A stretch of 37,111 nucleotides of DNA from JAAAPF01 sp964481035 (GTDB lineage Bacteria > Pseudomonadota > Alphaproteobacteria > Geminicoccales > Geminicoccaceae), in contig CAYZSE010000012.1 of NCBI GenBank assembly GCA_964481035.1, forward strand, positions 1 through 37,111, written 5' to 3'. Every line of letters starts with the position of its first letter. Position 1 is the first letter of the stretch. Positions 1 to 7,632 of this stretch are shown in pieces. The notes below the pieces were generated by a model that was not told where the DNA came from, searched no databases, and was given only the letters and a program-made list of their open reading frames with translations. The translations under genes were made by a program, and so were the position numbers.

Positions 1-53
1 CGCCAGGCCGTCATCTCGTCGTGGAAGGCCTGGATCCTCGGCTCGATGCGCAT
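1..53 (-). CDS. M20-family amidohydrolase/peptidase, N-terminal fragment
   Basis: Only the first 17 codons are present; the gene runs leftwards off the window. The reverse strand reads ATG at 53, then a peptide MRIEPRIQAFHDEMTAW. This resembles the start of M20D hippurate hydrolase or aminoacylase proteins, which typically open with an 'I..F..EMTAWRRDIHAHPE' segment. A GGGAGAGG Shine-Dalgarno-like stretch precedes the ATG by a suitable distance. The metal-binding residues lie outside the window, so substrate and activity cannot be judged. The family assignment rests on this short N-terminal pattern alone. Confidence 0.5.
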   Translation of the reverse strand, partial: MRIEPRIQAFHDEMTAW

Positions 54-251
54 CGTCGCTGCCTCTCCCATAACTTCCAAAGGGATAGGCCGCCGGCCGC
101 CGGACGCAACCCCGCCGTCGGCCGCATCGGCAGCGACGGCGCCGGGGGTGCGTTCCCATCGGCTCGCGCCCGGCGCATGAGCCCTCGAGGGCGGCGACGC
201 GGGTCATGCGCAGATCTCCTGCGCCGCCCGCGGGCCCGTCCGCCCGCATGG

Positions 252-710
252 CTACGCCGGCCGCGCGGCCGCCTCGGCGAGCTCGGCGCGCGCCTGGCTG
301 AGGATCGCGAGCGCCGAGGCGAGGAACAGGCTCGCCATGGCGAAGGCGACGAGGCCGATCGTCCCCATGACGGGCGCCGAGGGCACGCCCAGGACCAGGA
401 CCTGCCAAAGCGTCGAGGCCAGCACCAACACGCCCATGGCGGCGAGGCTGAACCCCTTGACGAGCGCGGCGCGCGCCCGCCAGACGAGCGGCCGGCCGAT
501 GACCGCGAGGCTCAAGCCGTAGGTCAGGGTGTCGCCCAGAAAGTCGAGCGCGTCCGCCTTGAGCGCCTGCGAGCCCGCGAGCTGGCCTGCCGCCATCTCG
601 ACCACGAACATCGAGGCGTTGATCGCGATCACCACCCAGAGCACGCGGCGGTAGGCCTTGGACAGGCCCTCGAAGCGCACGCTTTCGCCACAGCCGCAGC
701 CGGCCGTCAT
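252..710 (-). CDS. Short CDF-type cation transporter with internal deletion
   Basis: A 152-residue membrane protein of the cation diffusion facilitator superfamily, which exports divalent metals in exchange for protons. ATG at 710 has GGGAGAAG directly upstream. After a Cys-rich start (CGCG, residues 4-7), a first TM segment (about 23-43) leads into ADALDFLGD, the TM2 metal site in which two Asp replace the usual HxxxD. Two further hydrophobic segments follow, then a last helix ending SQARAEL. Relatives I know are about 200 residues or more and carry a second site region (SVWLCSRNDA) before a final helix ending in QARGEL. Here the final helix seems joined straight to the third or fourth, so about 60 residues including the second site are missing in frame. 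It may be a pseudogene or a reduced transporter. It is divergent from the CBS gene. Confidence 0.65.
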   Translation of the reverse strand: MTAGCGCGESVRFEGLSKAYRRVLWVVIAINASMFVVEMAAGQLAGSQALKADALDFLGDTLTYGLSLAVIGRPLVWRARAALVKGFSLAAMGVLVLASTLWQVLVLGVPSAPVMGTIGLVAFAMASLFLASALAILSQARAELAEAAARPA

Positions 711-765
711 CTTCTCCCGTCGGCGTGGCCATGGTGGCCGATCATCACCGGCCGTCCAAGTCCGC

Positions 766-795
766 AGGCCTAGGCCTCGGCCTCGGCCTCGGCCT
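766..795. repeat. Hexanucleotide tandem repeat (NGGCCT)5
   Basis: Five head-to-tail six-base units read AGGCCT, AGGCCT, then CGGCCT three times. They lie in the 140-bp space between the divergent cation-transporter and CBS-protein starts. The first two units also form a 12-bp palindrome, AGGCCTAGGCCT. The repeat is 55 bp upstream of the CBS start and 55 bp upstream of the transporter start, so a change in copy number would alter promoter spacing without changing either reading frame. Confidence 0.8.
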
Positions 796-850
796 CGAGA
801 GGGAACCCGATCCGTCCTCGGCGGTTCGCCCAGCAACGAGCGGAGCCACG

Positions 851-1333
851 ATGACCCATGGTGCCACGCCATCCCTCGCCGCGCGGATGATCGCCGACCC
901 GCCCATCGCCCACATCCACGAGCCCTTGACCTGCGCGGTCCAGCGCTTGGCCGGCACGGCCGGCGGCGTGCTGGCGGTGGTCGACGGGGATCGCGTCGCC
1001 GCGCTGTTGACGCGCGAGGACCTCGCCCGCCTGGCAGCCCGCGACGACGCCGCCGTCGCCAAGCTGCGCGATCACGTCGGCCCACCGCTGCGCTACGTGC
1101 TCGCGACGGACGACGTCGACGTCGCCCGGGCGACGCTCGCGGCCGGCGACGGCTCGGCGGTCGCGGTCGTCGACGAGCAGGGACGGCTGCGCGGCGCGAT
1201 CACCGCGGCGACCGTCGGGCGCGGCGGCGACGACGCTCACCCACGGCCGCCGGTGGACCCGACCGACCGCCGCCACCTCGATCATCCACGCCTGGAGGTC
1301 TACGCCCCCTGGGCCGCCGTGCGTTCCGATTGA
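851..1333 (+). CDS. CBS-pair domain protein
   Basis: A 160-residue soluble protein made mostly of two CBS motifs. The first (about residues 8-60) includes GGVLAVVDGDRVAALLTREDLARL. The second (about 70-125) includes GSAVAVVDEQGRLRGAITAATV. Each shows the typical strand pattern 'avvD..grl.GiiT..dl'. CBS pairs bind adenosine nucleotides and usually act as energy or ligand sensors for a partner. With no fused effector, the partner is unknown. ATG at 851 follows GGAG by five bases. The last 38 residues lie outside the CBS fold, are rich in Pro, Asp and Arg, and overlap the 3' end of the convergent hydrolase gene, so this tail may be longer than in relatives. Confidence 0.7.
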   Translation: MTHGATPSLAARMIADPPIAHIHEPLTCAVQRLAGTAGGVLAVVDGDRVAALLTREDLARLAARDDAAVAKLRDHVGPPLRYVLATDDVDVARATLAAGDGSAVAVVDEQGRLRGAITAATVGRGGDDAHPRPPVDPTDRRHLDHPRLEVYAPWAAVRSD

Positions 1334-2303
1334 CCGCCGCGCAGTAGGCTCCGGGTGCCAGGACCTCGCCGCTCGCGCGCACTGGTGGGAGATCGCGCCT
1401 CGCCAGCCAGTCGACGACGTCGCGGCGAGCACGATCGCCCCGGGCGTCCTGCCAGAGGCGATGGCCGACATCGGCGTAGACCCGTCCCTCGTCCCTGGCA
1501 CCGAGGCTTTGGAGCTGCACGCAGGCGGATATCCGCGGCACCGTCGCGTCGGCCGTGCCGAACTGGACGAGCGTCGGCGGCAGCGCCTCCGGCGCTTGCG
1601 CCGAAGCGGCGTTGGCGAGGCGGATCAGACCCCAGTAGGTGTCCACCCGGACCTCGCGGATCACGCGGGGATCGTCGTCGAGCCGGCGGCGCGCCGGGCC
1701 GGTCAGGTGTGGGCCGGCATGGTCGACGGTGCGGGTGTGCGACGGCGCGAGCCGTGCGGCCGTGCGCAACGCCGCATCGATCAGCCAGCGGTTCGGCAGC
1801 TCGCCGCGCACCGCCGGCGCCGCCACCGCGACCCGCCCCACGCCGGCATTGCCCGCCGCGGCGAGCAGGGCGACGGCACCCCCCATGCTCTCGCCGATCA
1901 GATCGACGCGGTCGACGCCATGGGCGCGCCGCGCGAGCGCCGCCAGCTCGACGGCATCGGCGACCATGCGCGCGTGCCCCCACCACCGGCCCCGTGCCGG
2001 CGCTTCGCCGAAGCCGCGCTGATCGGGCGCAAGGACGAGCAGACCCTGCGCCGCGAGCAAGGGCCCCAGATCGTCGAAGGCGTGGCCGAAATCACCGAAG
2101 CTGTGCAAGGCCACGACCACACCCGACGGCTCGCCCTCGGGTGCCCACCGCCGCAGCGGCAGGCGCGCGCCGTCACCGGCGACGAACACCTCGGCCGCCA
2201 AGGACGGCTCTCCCACCTCGCTCGCGGCGTCGACGAAACGCGGGCCGCAGGCACCGGCGAGCACCAACAGGCCGAAGCTCGCGAGCAAGCGGTGGGGGTC
2301 CAT
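1200..2303 (-). CDS. Alpha/beta hydrolase, putative lipoprotein (monoacylglycerol lipase-like)
   Basis: An alpha/beta hydrolase fold enzyme of the serine hydrolase/lysophospholipase group. The N-terminus is a hydrophobic signal ending in LAGAC (Cys19), a plausible lipobox, so the protein is probably anchored in the cell envelope. An oxyanion-loop region (ALHSFGDF, about 65-72) precedes the nucleophile elbow GESMGG (Ser139). Asp252 in GTADATVP and His281 in DVGHRLWQD complete the triad. The fold seems to end near residue 302. The remaining 65 residues are Arg/Gly/Pro-rich low-complexity sequence that runs 134 bp antisense into the CBS gene. That tail suggests a lost natural stop codon (mutation or assembly frameshift). 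Substrate is unknown. Confidence 0.8.
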   Translation of the reverse strand: MDPHRLLASFGLLVLAGACGPRFVDAASEVGEPSLAAEVFVAGDGARLPLRRWAPEGEPSGVVVALHSFGDFGHAFDDLGPLLAAQGLLVLAPDQRGFGEAPARGRWWGHARMVADAVELAALARRAHGVDRVDLIGESMGGAVALLAAAGNAGVGRVAVAAPAVRGELPNRWLIDAALRTAARLAPSHTRTVDHAGPHLTGPARRRLDDDPRVIREVRVDTYWGLIRLANAASAQAPEALPPTLVQFGTADATVPRISACVQLQSLGARDEGRVYADVGHRLWQDARGDRARRDVVDWLARRDLPPVRASGEVLAPGAYCAAVNRNARRPRGRRPPGVDDRGGGGRSGPPAAVGERRRRRARRSPR

Positions 2304-2396
2304 CTATCGGCTCATCCGAGTGGGCGCGCGGTCGATGAGCGCGGAAGTGGCCGCCGCGGTGGCGCGCGGCAAGGTCGCAATCCTGCCGGCGGCGCG

Positions 2397-4457
2397 TCAG
2401 CCGGCCCTGTCTTGCCGGCGATCCGCGAAGCCGGCGGCGGCGAGCCAGGCTTCGAGCCCGTCGTCGTCGAGCGCGGCCGGGGTTTCGACGACCAGACCAT
2501 CGCCGCTGCGACGGGCATCGCCGGCCGCCCAGCGATGCGGCCGGCCGCGGACCACGACCTGCAAGCCGCGTCGCCGGGCGAGGTCGAGAACGACCGTGCG
2601 AACGGCCGCGGAAAGCTCGGCGTCCTCGCCGCCGATCCCTTCCGCCACGCGCACGACGTCCAAAGGGGCATCGGCCAGGACCGCCAAGGCGGCGTCGTCG
2701 TCGCCGAACCCGTCGACCGCGAGGCGGACCCCGGCTCCCCTCAGCTCGCCGTAGGTCTCCCGCAAGCCCTGCGGCAAGGGCGCCCGCCAGGCCCGCTCGT
2801 CGACCCCGATCTCGACCCGGCCGGGCGCGAGACCGCCGGCGGCGATCTGCTCGAGCAATCGTCCGGCGACCCGCGGCCGCGCCAGGGTCTCGGCCGTCAG
2901 CGTCAAGGCCAGGGTGAGCTCCGCGCCGGCCCGCGCGGCGAACTCGGCGACCGCGCGCTGCACGTAGGCGTCTTCGACCTCGCCCAGAAAACCGCCGGCC
3001 CGGGCGAGCTCGACGATCCCGCGCGACAACGTTCCCGCCGAGACGAGCGTTGCCGGCGCCAGCTGCACGGCCACGCCGACGAGTCTACCGTCGCCGAGGC
3101 GAGCCCGCGGCCGGTAGGCCAAGGCGATGTCGGCCGCGTCGACGCGCGCGCGCATCTCGGCGAGCGCTCGCCGCCGCGCCCGGAAGCTCTCGATGAGCTC
3201 CGGGCCGAGCATCTCCGCCCGACCCCGGCCGTGCAGCTTGGCCTGGTAGAGGGCGACGTCGGCGCCGCCGAGAAGCTCGTCGATGTCGCTGCCGTGCTTC
3301 GGATAGACCGCCACACCGACGCTGACGCTGACGTTGCGCGCATGATCGCCGACATCGAACGGCGCCGACGTGGCCTCCACCAGCCGCTCCGCCGCGCGCA
3401 GAGCATCCGCCTCGCCGGCGACGTCGGTGAAGATCGCCACGAACTCGTCGCCGCCGAAGCGGGCGAGCGTGTCGCTGCCCCGAAGAACCGTGCGCAGGCG
3501 TGCCGCGAGGAGCCTGAGCAAGCGATCGCCGGCGAGGTGCCCGAGCGTGTCGTTGACGCCCTTGAAACCGTCGACGTCGACGATGGCGAGAGCCACCAGA
3601 GCGCCCGTGCGGGCCGCCCGCCGCGTAGCGATGGTCAGTCGGTCGCCGAGGATGAGCCGATTGGGCAGCCCGGTGAGGGGATCCTGCAGACCGATCTCCC
3701 GCTCGCGCTGCTCGGAATGGCGCCGTCGGCGCACCTCCTCGGCGAGCACCGCGTTGGCCTGCTCGAGATCCGCGGTGCGCTGCACGACCCGCCCCTCGAG
3801 CTCGTCGCGCGCCGCGCCGAGCGCCTCGACGAGCTGCCGATTGTGGTCGTAGAGCGCCGCCGCGCGCCGCTGGCCGCGGTGCAGATGCCGGCCGACGAGG
3901 CCCATGCCGGCGACGTAGAGCACGACGATGAGGGCGAGCCACAGGGCGAGCGGCGGGGGCCAGAGGAGCAAGGACAAGAGATAGGGCGAGGCGATGCCCA
4001 AGATGAACGCGCCGAACGCCGGCGGATGCGCCGCGAGGACGCTGATCGACCCGGCCACCATGCCGGCGAGCACGAAGGGCACGAGCATGCCCACGGGCGC
4101 GGTCGGGTCGTGTGCGACCAGGGCGAGCCCGCCCCAAGCCAAGCCGGACAACGCCGAGATGATGGTGAAGTGGCGCGGCGGCAGGCGCCGGTCGCGGACC
4201 TCGGCGGACCATCGTCGCGCCCGAGCCCAGCCGGTCAGGCGGGCGGCTTGGGTGAGGGCGAGGGCGAGAAACCACGAAGCGGCCTGCACCGGCGGCACCG
4301 CGGTCAGCAGCGGGGCGAGGACGAGCATACCCAAGGCGAGATTGAGCGCGGCCATCAGCGGCTGACGCCGCCACAGCTCGTCGCGCAAGAGGGCGTCCGG
4401 CGCGAGCGGGCGCTCGCTGCCTTCCACCGAACGCTCGTCGCCCTGATCAAGCGCCAT
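2397..4457 (-). CDS. Membrane GGDEF protein with degenerate EAL domain
   Basis: A 686-residue c-di-GMP signalling protein. The N-terminal 190 residues hold several hydrophobic segments arranged as about six TM helices. A coiled-coil-like linker (about 200-250) leads to a GGDEF domain starting at DPLTGLPNR (259-267). The active site GGDEF is intact at 335-339, and an RxxD inhibitory I-site (RGSD, 326-329) lies five residues upstream. Diguanylate cyclase activity with product inhibition is therefore likely. The C-terminal EAL-like domain (about 430-680) keeps the overall pattern but has lost its signature residues. The EAL position reads VAV, the DDFG loop reads VDGFGDD, and the late catalytic Glu region reads VVVRG. 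Phosphodiesterase activity is unlikely; the domain may bind c-di-GMP or a partner. ATG at 4457 has AGGGG upstream. Confidence 0.88.
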   Translation of the reverse strand: MALDQGDERSVEGSERPLAPDALLRDELWRRQPLMAALNLALGMLVLAPLLTAVPPVQAASWFLALALTQAARLTGWARARRWSAEVRDRRLPPRHFTIISALSGLAWGGLALVAHDPTAPVGMLVPFVLAGMVAGSISVLAAHPPAFGAFILGIASPYLLSLLLWPPPLALWLALIVVLYVAGMGLVGRHLHRGQRRAAALYDHNRQLVEALGAARDELEGRVVQRTADLEQANAVLAEEVRRRRHSEQREREIGLQDPLTGLPNRLILGDRLTIATRRAARTGALVALAIVDVDGFKGVNDTLGHLAGDRLLRLLAARLRTVLRGSDTLARFGGDEFVAIFTDVAGEADALRAAERLVEATSAPFDVGDHARNVSVSVGVAVYPKHGSDIDELLGGADVALYQAKLHGRGRAEMLGPELIESFRARRRALAEMRARVDAADIALAYRPRARLGDGRLVGVAVQLAPATLVSAGTLSRGIVELARAGGFLGEVEDAYVQRAVAEFAARAGAELTLALTLTAETLARPRVAGRLLEQIAAGGLAPGRVEIGVDERAWRAPLPQGLRETYGELRGAGVRLAVDGFGDDDAALAVLADAPLDVVRVAEGIGGEDAELSAAVRTVVLDLARRRGLQVVVRGRPHRWAAGDARRSGDGLVVETPAALDDDGLEAWLAAAGFADRRQDRAG

Positions 4458-4572
4458 CTACGCCCCTGCCGCGTGGTCGGGACAAGCGGCCGCTCACGTG
4501 CTCACCCATGCGTAAAACATCTACCAGAGGTGGCAAGCGAACGCGAGTCGCGACCACCTTCGAGCTTGCCCG

Positions 4573-5337
4573 TCAAGTCGGATCACGGGCCGCTGCGTCG
4601 AAATCGGCGTGGTCGAAGCCAAGCCGCCGGACCGCGGCATGGAGATCGCGATGGCAAGCGCCGACGGCGGCGGCATCGTCACCGCGACAGACGACGGTGG
4701 TCCCGAAGCGCCCCTGCCGGAGAAAGGGATACGAGCCGATCTCGACCGCGCCGTGCCGCGCCTGAAGCTCCGCCAGCAGCGTTGCGATCTCGCCCTCGGC
4801 GCGAAACACGGTCAGCGCGCGGCTGGCGATGGGCCGGCCGCCGGCCAACGTCGGCACGAGGCCGTCGACCATGGCGTGCAGGATCTTCGGCACGCCGGGC
4901 AGCACGTGGACGTTGTCGAGGCGGAAGCCAGGGGCGACGCTCACCGGATTGTCGATCAGCTCGACGCCCGCGGGCATGTCCGCCATCGACAGCCGCGCCG
5001 CGTTGATCATCTTTGGGTCGTAATAGGCGCGCAGTCGCCGCTCGGCCTCGGCGTTGCGCTCGAACGGCACGCCGAAGGCGACCGCGATCGCCTTCGCGGT
5101 GATGTCGTCGTGCGTCGGACCGATGCCGCCGGTGGTGAAGACATGGGTGCAGCGCGCGCGCAGGGCATCGACGGCCTCGACGATCCGGGCCTCGACGTCG
5201 GGGACGACCCGCGCCTCGACGACGCGGATGCCGACCGCGCCGAGCTTGGTCGCGAGGTAGGCGAGATTGGCGTCCTGCGTTCGCCCGGACAGGATCTCGT
5301 TGCCGATGACGATGACGGCGGCCGTGGGTCCGGCCAT
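4573..5337 (-). CDS. CinA-like molybdopterin-binding-fold protein (MoCF domain)
   Basis: A 254-residue protein of the MoaB/Mog fold as found in the N-terminal half of CinA (competence/damage-inducible protein A). GNEILSGR (12-19) and the ligand-binding loop TTGGIGPTHDD (68-78) are diagnostic. The region around VLPGVPKILHAM also matches. The C-terminal PncC-type nicotinamide-nucleotide amidase domain of full CinA is absent, so this is the single-domain form common in alphaproteobacteria. Its biochemical role is not settled; nucleotide-derivative binding or hydrolysis is plausible from the family. ATG at 5337 is preceded by GGGAGG at seven bases. It is the fourth minus-strand gene after the PLP enzyme and two secreted proteins, 39 bp downstream, so it may be co-transcribed. 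Confidence 0.85.
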   Translation of the reverse strand: MAGPTAAVIVIGNEILSGRTQDANLAYLATKLGAVGIRVVEARVVPDVEARIVEAVDALRARCTHVFTTGGIGPTHDDITAKAIAVAFGVPFERNAEAERRLRAYYDPKMINAARLSMADMPAGVELIDNPVSVAPGFRLDNVHVLPGVPKILHAMVDGLVPTLAGGRPIASRALTVFRAEGEIATLLAELQARHGAVEIGSYPFLRQGRFGTTVVCRGDDAAAVGACHRDLHAAVRRLGFDHADFDAAARDPT

Positions 5338-5376
5338 GCGCGCCTCCCTGTGCTCGATCTCGGTGCAGCCGAGCGC

Positions 5377-5922
5377 TCAATCGACGCGGACCATGCGCCC
5401 CCGGCCCTCGGTGGTGATCTCGGCGTCGACGAGACCGAGATAGTGCAGGTCGAGGCCGGCGTCGGTCAGCTCGCGGCGATGGTGCTGCAGCTCGGTAAGG
5501 CCGTCCTCGCCGATCACGAAGATGAAGATATCGAGCACGTCGTCATCGACCGCCGCCCAGGCGAGCGCATCGCCGGCCATCGGCTCGAGTGGGTCGCGGA
5601 CGGTGAAGGGATCGTAGTCCGGCGCCGCGAGGAAGTAGGCGCCCTCGCCCGCCGGCTCGAAGGCGAGCGAGCGGACGACCTGGCGAACGCCGGGCACGTC
5701 GCGCAGCCCGTCGACGCGGATGACCGAGGTCCATTCGACCGAGAAGCCGCCCTCGCCGTAGCGCTCGATCCGGGTCGTCACGTCGCGCTCCTGCACCGCC
5801 CCGCTGGCGTCGACGAGCGTCGCCGAGCCGACGAAGCGCCCGAGGAACGCCTCGAACGCCCAACCGGGGCTCGCGATGGCCAGCAGCATGGCAACGGTCA
5901 TCGGCAAGAGGGTAGCCCTCAC
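5377..5922 (-). CDS. Secreted protein of unknown function (181 aa)
   Basis: I do not recognise a family. The protein starts with a Sec-type signal peptide (hydrophobic to about residue 22, cleavage likely after SPGWA). The mature part is acidic and rich in beta-type pattern, with GEGGFSVEW near the middle of its first half and a C-terminal stretch LTELQHHRRELTDAGLDL. No metal or catalytic motif is visible. A GTG start at 5922 is chosen because GTGA overlaps the stop of the upstream gene by four bases and GGAG lies upstream, giving translational coupling. An internal ATG at 5901 would cut into the signal peptide. It shares general layout (signal peptide, about 150 mature residues, a GEGxFxV motif) with the preceding gene, so the two may be diverged paralogues or partners. 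Confidence 0.7.
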   Translation of the reverse strand: MRATLLPMTVAMLLAIASPGWAFEAFLGRFVGSATLVDASGAVQERDVTTRIERYGEGGFSVEWTSVIRVDGLRDVPGVRQVVRSLAFEPAGEGAYFLAAPDYDPFTVRDPLEPMAGDALAWAAVDDDVLDIFIFVIGEDGLTELQHHRRELTDAGLDLHYLGLVDAEITTEGRGRMVRVD

Positions 5923-6404
5923 GGTGCCATCCGCTCCAGTCGGACGGGTTCCCGCACGAGGAGACCCGTCACCTCGTAGCGCCGACGCTCCATCAGCAGC
6001 CCGCCGTCGGCGGACGCGAGCCTGAGCTGCGCGAAGGTCGGCCGCCCGCGCTCGTCGACCGTCAAGGTGTCGATCACCGCCGTCGCCTCGTCCAGCCTCG
6101 CGATGGCCAGCTGCGCGCCGGCGAACGGGAGCCGCTCCGCGTCCCGACCCATCAGGCGCGCCATCCACGACGGCGCCGCCGCCGGCGTCTGGAAACGATC
6201 CTCCGCCCCGGTCGGCTCGAGGCGCAGCGTCAAGGGCGCGCTCCCCGCCGCCTCGAGCGCAACGGTGAAGGCGCCCTCTCCGGCCGGCTGCCATGCCAAC
6301 CGGATGCTGCCGTCCGCGGTCGCAAAGTGCCCCTCGAGCCAGCTCGCCGCCGCCGCGGGCCACGCCGCCGCGAGCAGCGCGACCGCCACCGCCCATCGTC
6401 TCAC
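5919..6404 (-). CDS. Secreted protein of unknown function (161 aa)
   Basis: No family recognised. A clear signal peptide (MRRWAVAVALLAAAWPAAAA) suggests export to the periplasm. The mature domain opens with SWLEGHF and contains GEGAFTVALEA, then an alternating polar/hydrophobic pattern that looks beta-rich, ending in VREPVRLERMAP. No Cys is present, so no disulphides. The start is GTG at 6404, overlapping the stop of the PLP-enzyme gene as GTGA; its own stop overlaps the next GTG start in the same way. Such tight coupling to both neighbours suggests that the three proteins are made together. Function is unknown; binding of a small molecule or lipid would fit but is speculation. Confidence 0.7.
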   Translation of the reverse strand: MRRWAVAVALLAAAWPAAAASWLEGHFATADGSIRLAWQPAGEGAFTVALEAAGSAPLTLRLEPTGAEDRFQTPAAAPSWMARLMGRDAERLPFAGAQLAIARLDEATAVIDTLTVDERGRPTFAQLRLASADGGLLMERRRYEVTGLLVREPVRLERMAP

Positions 6405-7516
6405 CGAAGCGCCTCCTCGATATCGCCCACGAGATCGCCCACGGCCTCGATGCCGACGCTGAGGCGGACGAAACGCGCCGGGACGTCGTCACCGCCCCAG
6501 CGGACGCGTTGCTCGGCGGTGGTGTGCACGCCGCCGAAGCTGGTGGCCTCCGCGACCAGCCGGGTGCCGTCCAGAAACCTCCGCGCCGCCGCCGTGTCCG
6601 CGAACCAGATCCCGACCAAGAAGCCGAACGAGCGCATCTGGCGCCGCGCCACGTGGTGGGAGGGGTCGTCCGCGAGCCCCGGATAGCGAACCCGCTCGAT
6701 CTGCGGGTGACGCGCCAGCCGCGCGGCGATCACGGCCGCGTTCTCGGCCATCCGCGCGAGGCGCACGTCGAGCGTCGCGAGGCCGCGGTGAACGAGGAAG
6801 GTCGCCATCGGTCCCGGGATGCTGCCGGTGAGCTTGCGCCACTCCCGAATGCGCCGGGCATCCTCGGGATCGGCGCAGGCGACGTGGCCGTAGAGCACGT
6901 CGCTGTGGCCGTTGAGCGCCTTGGTATCGGCACTGACGACGAGGTCCGCGCCGTGCGCCAGAGGACGCTGGCCGAGCGGTGTCGCCGTGGTGTTGTCGAC
7001 GACCAGCTTGGCGCCCGCGGCGTGCGCGCGGGTCGCCATCACCGAGATGTCGCAGCAATCCAGGCCGGGGTTGCTCGGCGTCTCGACCCAGACGAGGCGG
7101 ACGCCGTCGAGATCGGCCTCGGCCATCACCGCAGTCGGCACCTCGCGGACCTCGATACCGAGGCGGGCGAGTTCGCGGCCGGCGAACCAGCGGGTCGTGT
7201 AGTAGCCGTCGCTGGGCAGGACGATGCGGTCGCCCGGCGCGACCAAGGGCTGGAGTGCTGCGACGCTCGCCGCCATGCCGGAAGGAAAGACGACGCTCGC
7301 CCCGCCTTCGAGTCGGCCGAGCAACTGCTCCAGCGCCTCCCAGCCTGCGTTGTCGAAACGACCGTAGGCGCGCGCCTCCGGCACGGTCTCGCCGGCGAGC
7401 CGGTAGGTGCTCGCGAATACGGGGCTCGGCGCGAAGGGCGCGCCGTCGTCGAGGCGACGATCGGCCTCCACGACCAGCGTCGCGAGGTCGAGGTCCAGGT
7501 CGCTCCGGCTGGCCAA
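6401..7516 (-). CDS. Cys/Met-metabolism PLP enzyme (cystathionine gamma-synthase/beta-lyase-like)
   Basis: A fold-type I PLP enzyme of the trans-sulfuration family, acting on C-S bonds of cysteine, homocysteine or cystathionine. Visible landmarks are the phosphate-binding FPSGMAA (77-83), the ring-stacking Tyr region PSDGYYTT, ETPSNP (145-150), the cofactor Asp in VVDNT (172-176), and the Schiff-base lysine in SADTKALNGHSD (Lys199). The usual sequence there is SxTKyxxGHSD. I place the start at TTG 7516 because AAGGGAG lies six bases upstream; an in-frame GTG at 7555 has no good ribosome site. The exact reaction cannot be told from sequence. It heads a coupled set with two secreted proteins. 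Confidence 0.85.
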   Translation of the reverse strand: MASRSDLDLDLATLVVEADRRLDDGAPFAPSPVFASTYRLAGETVPEARAYGRFDNAGWEALEQLLGRLEGGASVVFPSGMAASVAALQPLVAPGDRIVLPSDGYYTTRWFAGRELARLGIEVREVPTAVMAEADLDGVRLVWVETPSNPGLDCCDISVMATRAHAAGAKLVVDNTTATPLGQRPLAHGADLVVSADTKALNGHSDVLYGHVACADPEDARRIREWRKLTGSIPGPMATFLVHRGLATLDVRLARMAENAAVIAARLARHPQIERVRYPGLADDPSHHVARRQMRSFGFLVGIWFADTAAARRFLDGTRLVAEATSFGGVHTTAEQRVRWGGDDVPARFVRLSVGIEAVGDLVGDIEEALR

Positions 7517-7632
7517 GACGGCTCCCTTTCCGGCGGGTTCGCGGCGGTGCGTCACTGTCGTTCGCCGCTGGCGACTTGTCGAGGCTCGCCGACTATGCCG
7601 AGTAGAAAACCGCGCGCGGCGTGGGAGCCGTC

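Noticed and set aside
4528..4559. Inverted repeat AGGTGG/CCACCT between the CinA-like and GGDEF genes as terminator or riboswitch
   Set aside because: The stem is six pairs with a 20-base loop, no T-run follows, and nothing resembles a known c-di-GMP riboswitch. Too weak to call.
1461..5006. Very long open frame on the plus strand across the hydrolase, GGDEF and CinA genes
   Set aside because: It is antisense to three well-supported genes; its protein is Arg/Gly/Asp-rich with no domain pattern. Long antisense frames are expected at this GC content because of third-position bias. The same holds for 9850-13491 and 28854-31904 on the plus strand.
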